Origin: Glandiceps talaboti
Taxonomy: Eukaryota > Hemichordata > Enteropneusta > Spengelidae
Direction of reading: 5' to 3'
DNA length: 64,000 nucleotides
Assembly (NCBI RefSeq): GCF_964340395.1
Contig: NC_135569.1
Coordinates: 18,936,457 to 19,000,456, forward strand
Positions 1-57,809 of the stretch are shown here, one piece after another (positions within the stretch are counted from its first letter, which is position 1; every line of letters begins with the position of its first letter). A program made the translations under genes and the position numbers. A model generated the notes under the pieces. That model was not told the origin of the DNA. It worked only from the letters and a program-made list of their open reading frames with translations, and did not search any database.

Positions 1-59
1 AACCGATGAATTCTTATATCAAGAATTTTTTTCTTATGCCAGGTTTAGCCAAAAATCTT

Positions 60-1775
60 GTCCTAAGAACTTATTTCAAGAATATTCAAGAAAGAGAATT
101 CTTGTCCCAAGAATATTCTCGAGAATAAATTCTTGTCTCAAGAATATTCAAGAAAGAGAATTCTTGTCCAAAGAACATTCAAGGAAAAGAATTCTTCTCC
201 CAAGAATATTCAAGAAAAGGGAATCTTGTCCCAAGAATATTCAAGAAAGAGAATTCTTGTCCTGAGAATTATCAAGAAAAAGAATTCTTGTCCCAAGAAT
301 ATTCAAGAAAGAGAATTCTTGTCCCAAGAATTTTCTAGAAATAGAATTCTTGTCCCAAGAATTATCAAGAGATAGAATTCTTGTCCCAAGAATATTCAAG
401 AAAGAGAATTCTAGTCTCGAATATTGAGGAAATAGAATTCTTGTCTCAAGAATATTCAAGATAAAGTATTCTTGTGCCAAGAATATTCAAGAAATAGAAT
501 TCTTGTCCCAAGAATATTCAAGAAATAGAATTCTTGTCCCAAGAATATTCAAGAAATAGAATTCTTGTCCCAAGAATATTCAAGAAATAGAATTCTTGTC
601 CCAAGAATATTCAAGAAAGAGAATTCTTGTCCCAAGAATATTCAAGAAATAGAATTCTTGTCCCAAGAATTTTCAAGCAATAGAATTCTTGTTCCAAGAA
701 TATTCACGCAACAGAATTCTTGCCCCAAGAATATTCAAGAAAGAGAATTCTTGGCCCAAGAATATTCAAGAAAAAGAATTCTTGTCTCAAGAATATTCAA
801 GAAAAAGAATTCTTGTCTCAAGAATAATCAAGAAATAGAATTCTTGTCCCAAGAATATTCAAGAAGGAGAATTCTTGTCCCAGGAATTTTCAAGAAAGAG
901 AATTCTTGTGCCAAGAATATTCAAGAAAAAGAATTCTTGTGCCAAGAATATTCAAGAAATAGAATTCTTGTCCCAAGAATATTCAAGAAAGAGAATTCTT
1001 GTCTCAAGAATATTCAAGAAAAAGAATTCTTGTCTCAAGAATATTCAAGAAAAAGAATTCTTGTCTCAAGAATAATCAAGAAATAGAATTCTTGTCCCAA
1101 GAATATTCAAGAAAGAGAATTCTTGTCCTAAGAATATTCAAGAAAAGGGAATCTTGTCTCAAGAATATTCAAGAAAGAGAATTCTTGTCCCAGGAATATT
1201 CACGCAACAGAATTCTTGCCCCAAGAATATTCAAGAAAGAGAATTCTTGTCCCAAGAATATTCAAGAAAGAGAATTCATGGCCCAAGAATATTCAAGAAA
1301 AAGAATTCTTGTCTCAAGAATATTCAAGAAAAAGAATTCTTGTCTCAAGAATAATCAAGAAATAGAATTCTTGTCCCAAGAATATTCAAGAAGGAGAATT
1401 CTTGTCCCAGGAATTTTCAAGAAAGAGAATTCTTGTGCCAAGAATATTCAAGAAAAAGAATTCTTGTGCCAAGAATATTCAAGAAATAGAATTCTTGTCC
1501 CAAGAATATTCAAGAAAAAGAATTCTTGTCTCAAGAATATTCAAGAAAAAGAATTCTTGTCTCAAGAATATTCAAGAAAAAGAATTCTTGTCCCAAGAAT
1601 AATCAAGAAATAGAATTCTTGTCCCAAGAATATTCAAGAAAGAGAATTCTTGTCCTAAGAATATTCAAGAAAAGGGAATCTTGTCTCAAGAATATTCAAG
1701 AAAGAGAATTCTTGTCTCAAGAATATGCAAGAAAAAGAATTCTTATCTGGAGAATATTCAAGGAAAAGTACTCAT
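60..1775. repeat. 31-bp satellite with heat-shock-element-like triplets
   Basis: About 55 copies of a unit built of aagaatattcaagaaagag and aattcttgtccc. Around 37 units contain the exact GAA-TA-TTC-AA-GAA array. Each unit junction also forms the palindrome attcttg-tcc-caagaat. Open frames across it in several registers are by-products of the repeat. Confidence 0.95.
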
Positions 1776-3023
1776 TATATGGAAAACATGATTTCCATAA
1801 ATACAGTCCCCTTTAATGAAAAATCTACCCCAAACAAAACTTGTAAATTTTAAAACTTTTATTAACATAAATAATGGCAATATACATGTAAGTTAATAAA
1901 ACTGTCATTAAATATTTTTTGAACTCTTCTAAAAATATAACATTTCAATGTCGTGCAACACTTCAACCAGTTTCATCTTCTCTAAATACTTTTATATGCC
2001 ATACATTTATCTTGTTACAGTCAAATGAAATCTGGATATTAATTAGAAGATATTTAGCCTAACTTAAACGGCCTCAGTCCATTGAAATAGTTCACTGGGC
2101 TTGCCCCAAAAACTTAATGGACCTTGATTTCACAAGCTCAAGGATAAAAGTATGACATTGACAGACAACCCCAGAAAATTTGCTAATAGCCTATTTTACG
2201 ACAGTTAACAGCAACAGGGTACCTACCCAAGAAATGCACACTTTCTGTAATTTAGATGGCAACAGAAATCTTAAATTGCAATAGGGAGACTTCATATTCA
2301 ATTGCCCCTGAATGAATTTCAATTTTTACTTAAAAGATTAAAAATCAAACAAATCATAGACATTGGAGAGAAATGTACTGGAAAGCAAGCAAAAGATCAA
2401 AGGAAATCAATTGTGTACAAATGGTAGAACTGATTTATTCCCCGTCTATTGGGTACATTACTTTTTATCCAAAATATCCACTAAAATAGGGATGTACACA
2501 ATTAATGTCAATGCAATCTGACCAATGACTTTGGACAAGAAGTCAAAATAGCCTGATTGATCTGTGCAGAAAATAGTCATTCTCAGTGCACCAAATATCA
2601 AAGTAATCTGACTTCTGATTTCAGAAAAGAAGTGACAACGTAACTTTGGAAAAAAGGTCGATGAAGAAGTTGAAATAGAATAGGCTGACAGACAGACAAC
2701 AGAGAATCATCATAACTTTACCTGGCTGTTGTTTCCAGTCCATTTCTCATCAATGTCCATGATCTAATTAACTTGAATCAAATCTTTAAAAAATTAAATG
2801 CTCTTTCTATCAGGAGGAATTTCTTTGCACAGAAAAAACTACAAGTTGGGAAAATGAGGATCAAATTAAAAAGTTAAACAATTGTTCCTACTCGCTGTCA
2901 TCGTTCGTCAGGTACTACAATGTATCTATGGAGTTCCTTCAGCTTCTTCCTATAGTATACGATGTGTTCTTCATGTCATGTGGATTAGTAAATTTGTCCT
3001 GAAGTACCTGTTCTTCGAGGAAG
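1776..3023. other. Unique AT-rich region between arrays
   Basis: Apart from the small candidate exon at 2722-2763 I see no gene, repeat or RNA here. Confidence 0.55.
2722..2763 (-). CDS. Possible short minus-strand exon
   Basis: On the minus strand, ttcaagttaattag|atcatgg and cagccag|gtaaag bracket 42 bases that read IMDIDEKWTGNNSQ in phase 0. The phase does not follow directly from the 4090-4194 exon, so a missing exon would be needed. It is too short for certainty. Confidence 0.3.
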
Positions 3024-3460
3024 AGGTCATCATCATCATCTTTCAGCTGCGCAGCAGTCGACCATAAGTTTCCTCCAGCCACAACGGTTTTGAGCCATTT
3101 CTGACAGTTGACCATGATTCAGCATGCCATCTGCATCTCCCAGAAGACAGTGGATGTATTTTGAGAACAGGGTTCTTTGCCTTCCAGATTTCCTCTTTCC
3201 ATGTTTTGGGACATACAATGCATACTCCTTGACAGGCTCCCCATCAGGCATGCGCAGTACATGTCCAAGGAATTTCAGTTGACGATTCCTGGCTCTCTCG
3301 ACAAGGGGCATAGTCTCCGTAAGATTGTAGATAGAAACATTTGGTACTTTGTCAATCCTCTTGATGTTTAACATTATACAGTAACATGATGTGCCAAAGG
3401 AGTTGATTTTATTCTCCATATCCTTAGAGATTATCCATGACTCGCAGCCATACAACAATA
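3024..3460 (-). mobile_element. LINE 3' fragment, reverse transcriptase C-terminus
   Basis: An open frame of ~140 codons on the minus strand contains LYGCESW, RQLKFLGHVLRMP, YALYVPKHGKRKSGRQRT and a terminal RCGWRKLMVDCCAAER. This is the C-terminal region shared by many animal LINE ORF2 proteins. The 3' end abuts a (GAT)n tail (3029-3042). It is a different family from the 15-kb LINE and is 5'-truncated near 3460-3500. Confidence 0.8.
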
Positions 3461-4089
3461 TGGTGACACAAGTTGTACAAGGAAGAGGTAGGCTTGAGCT
3501 ACACTGTCATGGTAACCAACCTGAAAGTGAACAAGAAAGAAATTGTCTCAAAAGTTGTCAAAGACTTCCATAGTAATCTAGTACAGTTTAATAATTATAT
3601 CTATTGTTAAGTGTTGCCCATGACCTTGTCTTTGTACTAAGTGTTGAGAGCTTCTTGAGATAGTAAAACAAGACAAGTTACTGGGCTATGTAGAATGTTA
3701 CTTCTGGAGATGTACATGTAGCTAGGCAAGTTTCATGGCAATGTAAAATCTCCCCTCTACTGTCTATGGTAAAATGTACCTACATGTAGGCCAGGCCACA
3801 CCCACAATGGCTGATCTGTCAGTCTAATATATGCTAATCTGCACCTTTTCTAAGTACATGTACACATGCTCAAGATTGCATAAGGTTTGTTTACATGGTG
3901 TTAGTTAGACTTCGAGTATATTGAGTGAAGTGTACTAAACATTGCTTACAGGATAAATTTGATGACATTGCAAGACCTTTCACTGGCAGGAGAGTCAAAC
4001 TTTAAACCTCAAGCCCAGTGTAACAATGACCATGATAACATTTATACAGATTCAAAGTTCTGAAGAATGTGAAATAATTGCACACTTAC

Positions 4090-4194
4090 CAAAGAATGCC
4101 CTCCACATTGCTTCTTTAACGTCTTCGTTTTTAAACTTGTTGATAGACTCTGAATACAACAGAAGCCACTCTCTAGGCTGGGTCGATATTTTTT
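4090..4194 (-). CDS. Internal exon of an unidentified minus-strand gene
   Basis: On the minus strand, acceptor gaccggttttag and donor ttg|gtaagtgtg bracket 105 bases with one open frame of 34 codons: ISTQPREWLLLYSESINKFK, NEDVKEAMWRAFF. The composition (Trp, Leu, charged helix) looks like real protein, and both splice sites are good. I do not recognise the family. It lies antisense to and upstream of the first visible ACAP exon, so it belongs to another gene, possibly nested in an ACAP intron. Confidence 0.6.
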
Positions 4195-4446
4195 CTAAAA
4201 CCGGTCAAGGTTAAACCATCTTTTCAAGCATATGATGTATGATACAGGATCAAAAATGACAATGTTGTCAATCTTCTAACAAAGTGTGGTGTGCAGTTGT
4301 GAATTCAAAAATGGAGCCAAATGATGCTATCCCAGAAAGCATCAGGGCTGTCCACACACTATGATATATGGCCATATATACAAGCTTGACCAATGGAGAC
4401 ACACTATTAACAAAAGGGATATATCCTTTTGTTTGTGCATGGCTGA

Positions 4447-6650
4447 ACAAGAAAAAGTAAGAATTTCATTCTTGTACCAAGTATTTTTGGGCAAGAAACC
4501 CCAAGAATTCATGGATAGACAAGAAAGAGTAAGAATTTCATTCTTGTACCAAGAATTGTTGGGCAAGAAACCCCAAGAATTCATTTCTTGTATCAAGAAT
4601 GCATGGGTTGACAAGAAAAAGTAAGAATCTCATTCTTGTACCAAGAATCTCGTTCTTGTACCAAGAATTCTTGCTCAAGAAAACTCAAGAATTCAATTCT
4701 TGTAACAAGAATGCATGGGTTGACAAGAAAAAGTAAGAATTTCATTCTTGTACCAAGAATTCTTGCTCAAGAAAACTCAAGAACTCAATTCTTGTTTCAA
4801 GAATGCATGGGTTGACAAGAAAAAGTAAGAATCTCATTCTTGTACCAAGAATTCTTGCTCAAGAAAACTCAAGAACTCAATTCTTGTTTCAAGAATGCAT
4901 GGGTTGTCAAGAAAAAGTAAGAATCTCATTCTTGTACCAAGAATCTCGTTCTTGTACCAAGAATTCTTGCTCAAGAAAACTCAAGAATTCAATTCTTGTA
5001 ACAAGAATGCATGGGTTGACAAGAAAAAGTAAGAATTTCATTCTTGTACCAAGAATTCTTGCTCAAGAAAACTCAAGAACTCAATTCTTGTTTCAAGAAT
5101 GCATGGGTTGACAAGAAAAAGTAAGAATTTCATTCTTGTACCAAGAATTCTTGCTCAAGAAAACTCAAGAATTCAATTCTTGTTTCAAGAATGCATGGGT
5201 TGACAAGAAAAAGTACGAATCTCATTCTTGTACCAAGAATTGTTGGGCAAGAAAACTCAAGAATTCAATTCTTGTTTCAAGAATGCATGGGTTGACAAGA
5301 AAAAGTAAGAATCTCATTCTTGTACCAAGAATCTCGTTCTTGTACCAAGAATTCTTGCTCAAGAAAACTCAAGAATTCAATTCTTGTAACAAGAATGCAT
5401 GGGTTGACAAGAAAAAGTAAGAATTTCATTCTTGTACCAAGAATTCTTGCTCAAGAAAACTCAAGAACTCAATTCTTGTATTAAGAATGCATGGGTTGAC
5501 AAGAAAAAGTAAGAATTTCATTCTTGTACCAAGAATTCTTGCTCAAGAAAACTCAAGAATTCAATTCTTGTTTCAAGAATGCATGGGTTGTCAAGAAAAA
5601 GTAAGAATTTCATTCTTGTACCAAGAATCCTTGCTCAAGAAAACTCAAGAATTCAATTCTTGTAACAAGAATGCATGGGTTGACAAGAAAAAGTACGAAT
5701 CTCATTCTTGTACCAAGAATTGTTGGGCAAGAAAACTCAAGAATTCAATTCTTGTTTCAAGAATGCATGGGTTGACAAGAAAAAGTAAGAATCTCATTCT
5801 TGTACCAAGAATTCTTGGGCAAGAAAACTCAAGAATTCAATTCTTGTTTCAAGAATGCATGGGTTGACAAGAAAAAGTACGAACTTCATTCTTGTACCAA
5901 GAATTCTTGCTCAAGAAAACTCAAGAATTCAATTCTTGTTTCAAGAATGCATGGATTGACAAGAAAAAGTAAGAATTTCATTCTTGTACCAAGAATTCTT
6001 GCTCAAGAAAACTCAAGAATTCAATTCTTGTTTCAAGAATGCATGGGTTGACAAGAAAAAGTAAGAATTTCATTCTTGTACCAAGAATTCTGGCTCAAGA
6101 AAACTCAAGAACTCAATTCTTGTTTCAAGAATGCATGGGTTGACAAGAAAAAGTAAGAATCTCATTCTTGTACCAAGAATTCTTGCTCAAGAAAACTCAA
6201 GAATTCAATTCTTGTTTCAAGAATGCATGGGTTGACAAGAAAAAGTAAGAATTTCATTCTTGTACCAAGAATTCTGGCTCAAGAAAACTCAAGAATTCAA
6301 TTCTTGTAACAAGAATGCATGGGTTGACAAGAAAAAGAAAGAATTTCATTCTTGTACCAAGAATTCTGGCTCAAGAAAACTCAAGAACTTAATTCTTGTA
6401 ACAAGAATGCATGGGTTGACAAGAAAAAGTAAGAATCTCATTCTTGTACCAAGAATTCTTGGGCTAGAAAACTCAAGAATTCAATTCTTGTAACAAGAAT
6501 GCATGGGTTGACAAGAAAAAGTAAGAATCTCATTCTTGTACCAAGAATTCTTGGGCAAGAAAACTCAAGAATTCAATTCTTGTATTAAGAATGCATGGGT
6601 TGACAAGCATAAGTAAGAATTTTATTCTTGTACCAAGATTTTTGTGCAAG
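4447..6650. repeat. ~90-bp satellite (gcatgggttgacaagaaaaa)
   Basis: About 24 copies of a unit with gcatgggttgacaagaaaaa, gtaagaat(t/c)tcattcttg, taccaagaattcttgctcaa, gaaaactcaagaattcaatt and cttgt(tt/aa)caagaat. Some units carry an extra tctcgttcttgtaccaagaa. It shares the attcttg...caagaat palindrome with the first array. Diverged remnants extend to ~6935. Confidence 0.93.
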
Positions 6651-6982
6651 AAAACTCAAGAATTCAAATCTCATATGAAGAATATGTATGGTATATTTCT
6701 TGGAGATTCTTATATTGAGAATTGCCTTTCTTGATGTTAAGATTCAATAAGAAAAAATTACTGACAAATTCTTGGGGCAAGAAAAAATTCTTGTGTCAAG
6801 AATATATTTCATACATTTTGGCATTTTGCATACTTGAACTTTCTTATTTATTCTTGAACGTGCTTGTTTGTTCTTAATTTTCTTGTGTCAAGAATTTTTT
6901 TCTTGAGACAAGAAAGTAAGAATTTTATTTCTGGTAGTGTAGAAACACCTTTAATCAGGATTTATATAGAAACACCAGAAAC

Positions 6983-9900
6983 TGCAGTCCACAGATACAT
7001 GTCTGCACTACAGTCCACAGATTCATGTCTGCACTACAGTCCACAGATACATGTCTGCACTACAGTCCACAGATACATGTCTGCACTACAGTCCACAGAT
7101 ACATGTCTGCACTACAGTCCACAGATACATGTCTGCACTACAGTCCACAGATACATGTCTGCACTACAGTCCACAGATACGTGTCTGCACTACAGTCCAC
7201 AGATATGTGTCTGCACTACAGTCCACAGATACATGTCTGCACTACAGTCCACAGATACATGTCTGCACTACAGTCCACAGATACATGTCTGCACTACAGT
7301 CCACAGATACATGTCTGCACTACAGTCCACAGATACATGTCTGCACTACAGTCCACAGATACATGTCTGCACTACAGTCCACAGATACATGTCTGCACTA
7401 CAGTCCACAGATACATGTCTGCACTACAGTCCACAGATACATGTCTGCACTACAGTCCACAGATACATGTCTGCACTACAGTCCACAGATACATGTCTGC
7501 ACTACAGTCCACAGATACATGTCTGCACTACAGTCCACAGATACATGTCTGCACTACAGTCCACAGATACATGTCTGCACTACAGTCCACAGATACATGT
7601 CTGCACTACAGTCCACAGATACATGTCTGCACTACAGTCCACAGATACATGTCTGCACTACAGTCCACAGATACATGTCTGCACTACAGTCCACAGATAC
7701 ATGTCTGCACTACAGTCCACAGATAGATGTCTGCACTACAGTCCACAGATACGTGTCTGCACTACAGTCCACAGATACGTGTCTGCACTACAGTCCACAG
7801 ATACGTGTCTGCACTACAGTCCACAGATACGTGTCTGCACTACAGTCCACAGATACGTGTCTGCACTACAGTCCACAGATACATGTCTGCACTACAGTCC
7901 ACAGATACATGTCTGCACTACAGTCCACAGATACATGTCTGCACTACAGTCCACTGATACATGTCTGCACTACAGTCCACAGATACATGTCTGCACTACA
8001 GTCCACACATACATGTCTGCACTACAGTCCACAGATACATGTGTGCACTACAGTCCACAGATACATGTCTGCACTACAGTCCACAGGTACATGTCTGCAC
8101 TACAGTCCACAGATACATGTCTGCACTACAGTCCACAGATACATGTCTGCACTACAGTCCACAGATACGTGTCTGCACTACATTCCACAGATACATGTCT
8201 GCACTACAGTCCACAGATACATGTCTGCACTACAGTCCACAGATACATGTCTCCACTACAGTCCACAGATACATGTCTGCACTACAGTCCACAGATACAT
8301 GTCTGCACTACAGTCCACAGGTACATGTCTGCACTACAGTCCACAGATACATGTCTGCACTACAGTCCACTGATAGATGTCTGCACTACAGTCCACAGAT
8401 ACATGTCTGCACTACAGTCCACAGATACATGTCTGCACTACAGTCCACAGGTACATGTCTGCACTACAGTCCACTGATAGCTGTCTGCACTACAGTCCAC
8501 AGATACATGTCTGCACTACAGTCCACAGATACATGTCTGCACTACAGTCCACAGGTACATGTCTGCACTACAGTCCACAGGTACATGTCTGCACTACAGT
8601 CCACTGATAGATGTCTGCACTACAGTCCACAGATACATGTCTGCACTACAGTCTACAGATACATGTCTGCACTACAGTCCACAGATACATGTCTGCACTA
8701 CAGTCCACAGATACATGTCTGCACTACAGTCCACAGATACATGTCTGCACTACAGTCCACAGATACATGTCTGCACTACAGTCCACAGATACATGTCTGC
8801 ACTACAGTCCACAGATACATGTCTGCACTACAGTCCACAGATACATGTCTGCACTACAGTCCACAGATACATGTCTGCACTACAGTCCACAGATACATGT
8901 CTGCACTACAGTCCACAGATACATGTCTGCACTACAGTCCACAGATACATGTCTGCACTACAGTCCACAGATACATGTCTGCACTACAGTCCACAGATAC
9001 ATGTCTGCACTACAGTCCACAGATACATGTCTGCACTACAGTCCACAGATATATGTCTGCACTACAGTCCACTGATACATGTCTGCACTACAGTCCACAG
9101 ATACATGTCTGCACTACAGTCCACAGATACGTGTCTGCACTACAGTCCACAGATACATGTCTGCACTACAGTCCACAGATACGTGTCTGCACTACAGTCC
9201 ACAGATACATGTCTGCACTACAGTCCACAGATACATGTCTGCACTACAGTCCACAGATACGTGTCTGCACTACAGTCCACAGATACATGTCTGCACTACA
9301 GTCCACAGATACATGTCTGCACTACAGTCCACAGATACATGTGTGCACTACAGTCCACAGATACATGTCTGCACTACAGTCCACAGATACATGTCTGCAC
9401 TACAGTCCACAGATACATGTCTGCACTACAGTCCACTGATAGATGTCTGCACTACAGTCCACAGATACATGTCTGCACTACAGTCCACAGATACATGTCT
9501 GCACTACAGTCCACAGATACATGTCTGCACTACAGTCCACTGATAGATATCTGCACTACAGTCCACAGATACATGTCTGCACTACAGTCCACAGATACAT
9601 GTCTGCACTACAGTCCACAGATACATGTCTGCACTACAGTCCACTGATAGATGTCTGCACTACAGTCCACAGATACATGTCTGCACTACAGTCCACAGAT
9701 ACATGTCTGCACTACAGTCCACAGATACATGTCTGCACTACAGTCCACAGATACATGTCTGCACTACAGTCCACTGATAGATGTCTGCACTACAGTCCAC
9801 TGATAGATGTCTGCACTACAGTCCACAGATACATGTCTGCACTACAGTCCACAGATACATGTCTGCACTACAGTCCACAGATACATGTCTGCACTACAGT

Positions 9901-12127
9901 CCACAGATACATGTCTGCACTACAGTCCACAGGTACATGTCTGCACTACAGTCCACAGATACATGTCTGCACTACAGTCCACAGATACATGTCTGCACTA
10001 CAGTCCACAGATACATGTCTGCACTACAGTCCACAGGTACATGTCTGCACTACAGTCCACAGATACATGTCTGCACTACAGTCCACAGATACATGTCTGC
10101 ACTACAGTCCACAGATACATGTCTGCACTACAGTCCACAGGTACATGTCTGCACTACAGTCCACAGATATGTGTCTGCACTACAGTCCACAGATACGTGT
10201 CTGCACTACAGTCCACAGATACGTGTCTGCACTACAGTCCACAGATACATGTCTGCACTACAGTCCACAGATACATGTCTGCACTACAGTCCACAGATAC
10301 ATGTCTGCACTACAGTCCACAGATACATGTCTGCACTACAGTCCACAGATACATGTCTGCACTACAGTCCACAGATACATGTCTGCACTACAGTCCACAG
10401 ATACATGTCTGCACTACAGTCCACAGATACATGTCTGCACTACAGTCCACAGATACATGTCTGCACTACAGTCCACAGATACATGTCTGCACTACAGTCC
10501 ACAGATATGTGTCTGCACTACAGTCCACTGATACATGTCTGCACTACAGTCCACAGATACATGTCTGCACTACAGTCCACAGATATGTGTCTGCACTACA
10601 GTCCACAGATACATGTCTGCACTACAGTCCACAGATACATGTCTGCACTACAGTCCACAGATACATGTCTGCACTACAGTCCACAGATACATGTCTGCAC
10701 TACAGTCCACAGGTACATGTCTGCACTACAGTCCACAGATATGTGTCTGCACTACAGTCCACAGATACATGTCTGCACTACAGTCCACAGATACATGTCT
10801 GCACTACAGTCCACAGATACATGTCTGCACTACAGTCCACAGATACATGTCTGCACTACAGTCCACAGATACATGTCTGCACTACAGTCCACAGATACAT
10901 GTCTGCACTACAGTCCACTGATACATGTCTGCACTACAGTCCACAGATACATGTCTGCACTACAGTCCACAGATACATGTCTGCACTACAGTCCACAGAT
11001 ACATGTCTGCACTACAGTCCACAGATACATGTCTGCACTACAGTCCACAGATACATGTCTGCACTACAGTCCACAGATACATGTCTGCACTACAGTCCAC
11101 AGATACATGTCTGCACTACAGTCCACAGATACATGTCTGCACTACAGTCCACAGATACATGTCTGCACTACAGTCCACAGATACATGTCTGCACTACAGT
11201 CCACAGATACATGTCTGCACTACAGTCCACAGATATGTGTCTGCACTACAGTCCACTGATACATGTCTGCACTACAGTCCACAGATACATGTCTGCACTA
11301 CAGTCCACAGATATGTGTCTGCACTACAGTCCACAGATACATGTCTGCACTACAGTCCACAGATATGTGTCTGCACTACAGTCCACAGATACATGTCTGC
11401 ACTACAGTCCACAGATACATGTCTGCACTACAGTCCACAGATACATGTCTGCACTACAGTCCACAGATACATGTCTGCACTACAGTCCACAGATATGTGT
11501 CTGCACTACAGTCCACTGATACATGTCTGCACTACAGTCCACAGATACATGTCTGCACTACAGTCCACAGATACATGTCTGCACTACAGTCCACAGATAC
11601 ATGTCTGCACTACAGTCCACAGATATGTGTCTGCACTACAGTCCACTGATACATGTCTGCACTACAGTCCACAGATACATGTCTGCACTACAGTCCACAG
11701 ATATGTGTCTGCACTACAGTCCACAGATACATGTCTGCACTACAGTCCACAGATACATGTCTGCACTACAGTCCACAGATACATGTCTGCACTACAGTCC
11801 ACAGGTACATGTCTGCACTACAGTCCACTGATAGATGTCTGCACTAGTCCACAGATACATGTCTGCACTACAGTCCACAGGTACATGTCTGCACTACAGT
11901 CCACTGATAGATGTCTGCACTACAGTCCACAGATACATGTCTGCACTACAGTCCACAGATACATGTCTGCACTACAGTCCACTGATAGATGTCTGCACTA
12001 CATTCCACAGATACATGTCTGCACTACAGTCCACAGATACATGTCTGCACTACAGTCCACAGATACATGTCTGCACTACAGTCCACAGATACGTGTCTGC
12101 ACTACAGTCCACAGATACATGTCTGCA
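6983..12127. repeat. 26-bp satellite, ~198 copies
   Basis: Unit atacatgtctgcactacagt, ccacag. Variants (acgtg, atatgtg, aggtac, tgatac, tgatag) are clustered. No stop codon falls in any plus frame and 26 is not a multiple of 3, so long open frames appear in all three plus frames; these are not genes. A four-base deletion near 11846 breaks the register once. Confidence 0.98.
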
Positions 12128-12805
12128 CATTGTTTTATGATCACAGCTTGAATTAACAAAGTTAGTCCACCTCTGTTTGAATTGATGAAATAAGTGTAAA
12201 CTCAGCTACATTGTATAACAGACTCAGTATCTTAGCTATATATAACATGTTGATTATGTATGACATCTGCCAAAATTGTGTACAAATATTGGATCAAAAG
12301 TGTGACCTTATGACCTTTACTGTGCATAATTATAACTGTCCGTGTGGGTGAAACACAGACAGTAGTTGGCTGTCGATGCTCTGTCTTGCTCAGGTTTGAC
12401 AAGTCTCTGATATAAACCAACATTTACAATATTTGTCAATGAGTTATAGTTTAGGTTTTACTTTGAATGTTATAAATTATATTGGAAACCCAACACAACA
12501 AACATTGACATCCCTAGAAATACCCTTCAATGCCCTATAAGAGTCCCAACGAAACATTTCCAATATAATGCTAATCATCGTACACAATACAACACACTAG
12601 TTTTGGGACTATGTCTTTGATTGAAGACTTGTTTTGATAGTAACAATTGTGTTTGTATACACAATGTTAGACTTCTAAAGAGAAAGAAATGACTTATATG
12701 AAATTGTACTGTTTAATAGTATGTAAATATTTTAGGAACCTTTATATAATGATACAACTATGTTTAACGGGATTTCATTGCGGTTCTCTGTTTTTTAATT
12801 TGTAG
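12128..12805. other. Unique sequence before first visible ACAP exon
   Basis: No repeat and no exon matching the missing first half of the PH domain. Confidence 0.6.
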
Positions 12806-57138
<44,333 letters not shown>

Positions 57139-57594
57139 TCCTTAATTTCATCTTCCATCAGTTGACCTTTTGATTATATAGATTTATATTGTGAAATGCT
57201 GAGAGAACACATGACATATGCATTGAGTCAGTAGTGTTGGGATTGTTTGTGATCCAGAAGTGATTGCTGACCATGAAATATGAAGTACAGGTCAAAATGA
57301 AAGACAGTACAACTCATAGTAATAGAACTAAATCCAATCCAAGTTTTGATGACCTGTGATTTGGAGGTATCCTGACAAATTAGGATTGTCATAGACATTT
57401 CAGTCTAAATAGTCTGCTGTTCCAGGAGTCATGTAGATGTCATAACATTACCTCATAAAAAATAGTTTTTGTGAACTTGTTAATGAACTTTTAGAAATCT
57501 TCACAATTTATGAAAGGATAAAATACACATAAAGTTACAGATTCTTTTTTGACATGTAAGTAATTTTTTAAACATATTTTGTTCTTTGTACCAG

Positions 57595-57664
57595 TGACCG
57601 AGGACACAGAAAATCTGTCAGGTTACATGAGCTGACAGTAAAGGTACTAGACCAACAAATATAG
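57595..57664 (+). CDS. Candidate alternative last exon of ACAP
   Basis: A good acceptor (T-rich tract then gtaccag) precedes this. If the preceding exon uses the donor-like gcat|gtatga after 57119, the phases match. The tail would then change from MYDDKS to I-DRGHRKSVRLHELTVKV plus LDQQI and a stop at 57662-57664. An internal aaag|gtacta could be a donor to further exons. I see no homology support for this tail. AATAAA at 57706 would serve either ending. Confidence 0.28.
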
Positions 57665-57705
57665 CCTTTGCAATGCATCTCATTTAAAAAAAAAAACTGT
57701 CAAAC

Positions 57706-57711
57706 AATAAA
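57706..57711 (+). promoter_or_regulatory. Polyadenylation signal AATAAA
   Basis: First canonical hexamer after the ACAP stop codon, ~570 bp downstream. It fits the 3' end of the gene. Another AATAAA is at 58259-58264. Confidence 0.5.
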
Positions 57712-57809
57712 AACAACTGATTAAATTTACTGAGTGTAACATCATAAATATACCAAATCCAAAGTTTGATAAGAAATTAGAAACGACATCAATGAACTTT
57801 AGTACAACT

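Noticed and set aside
565-1816. Open frames of SQEYSRKRILV-type repeats
   Set aside because: Shadow frames of the 31-bp satellite. Several registers are open and all end at ordinary unit variants.
6864-12151. Long overlapping open frames of HVCTTVHRYMSALQSTD-type repeats
   Set aside because: They appear in all three frames because the 26-bp unit has no stop codon. There are no flanking splice sites or start context, and the content is explained by the satellite.
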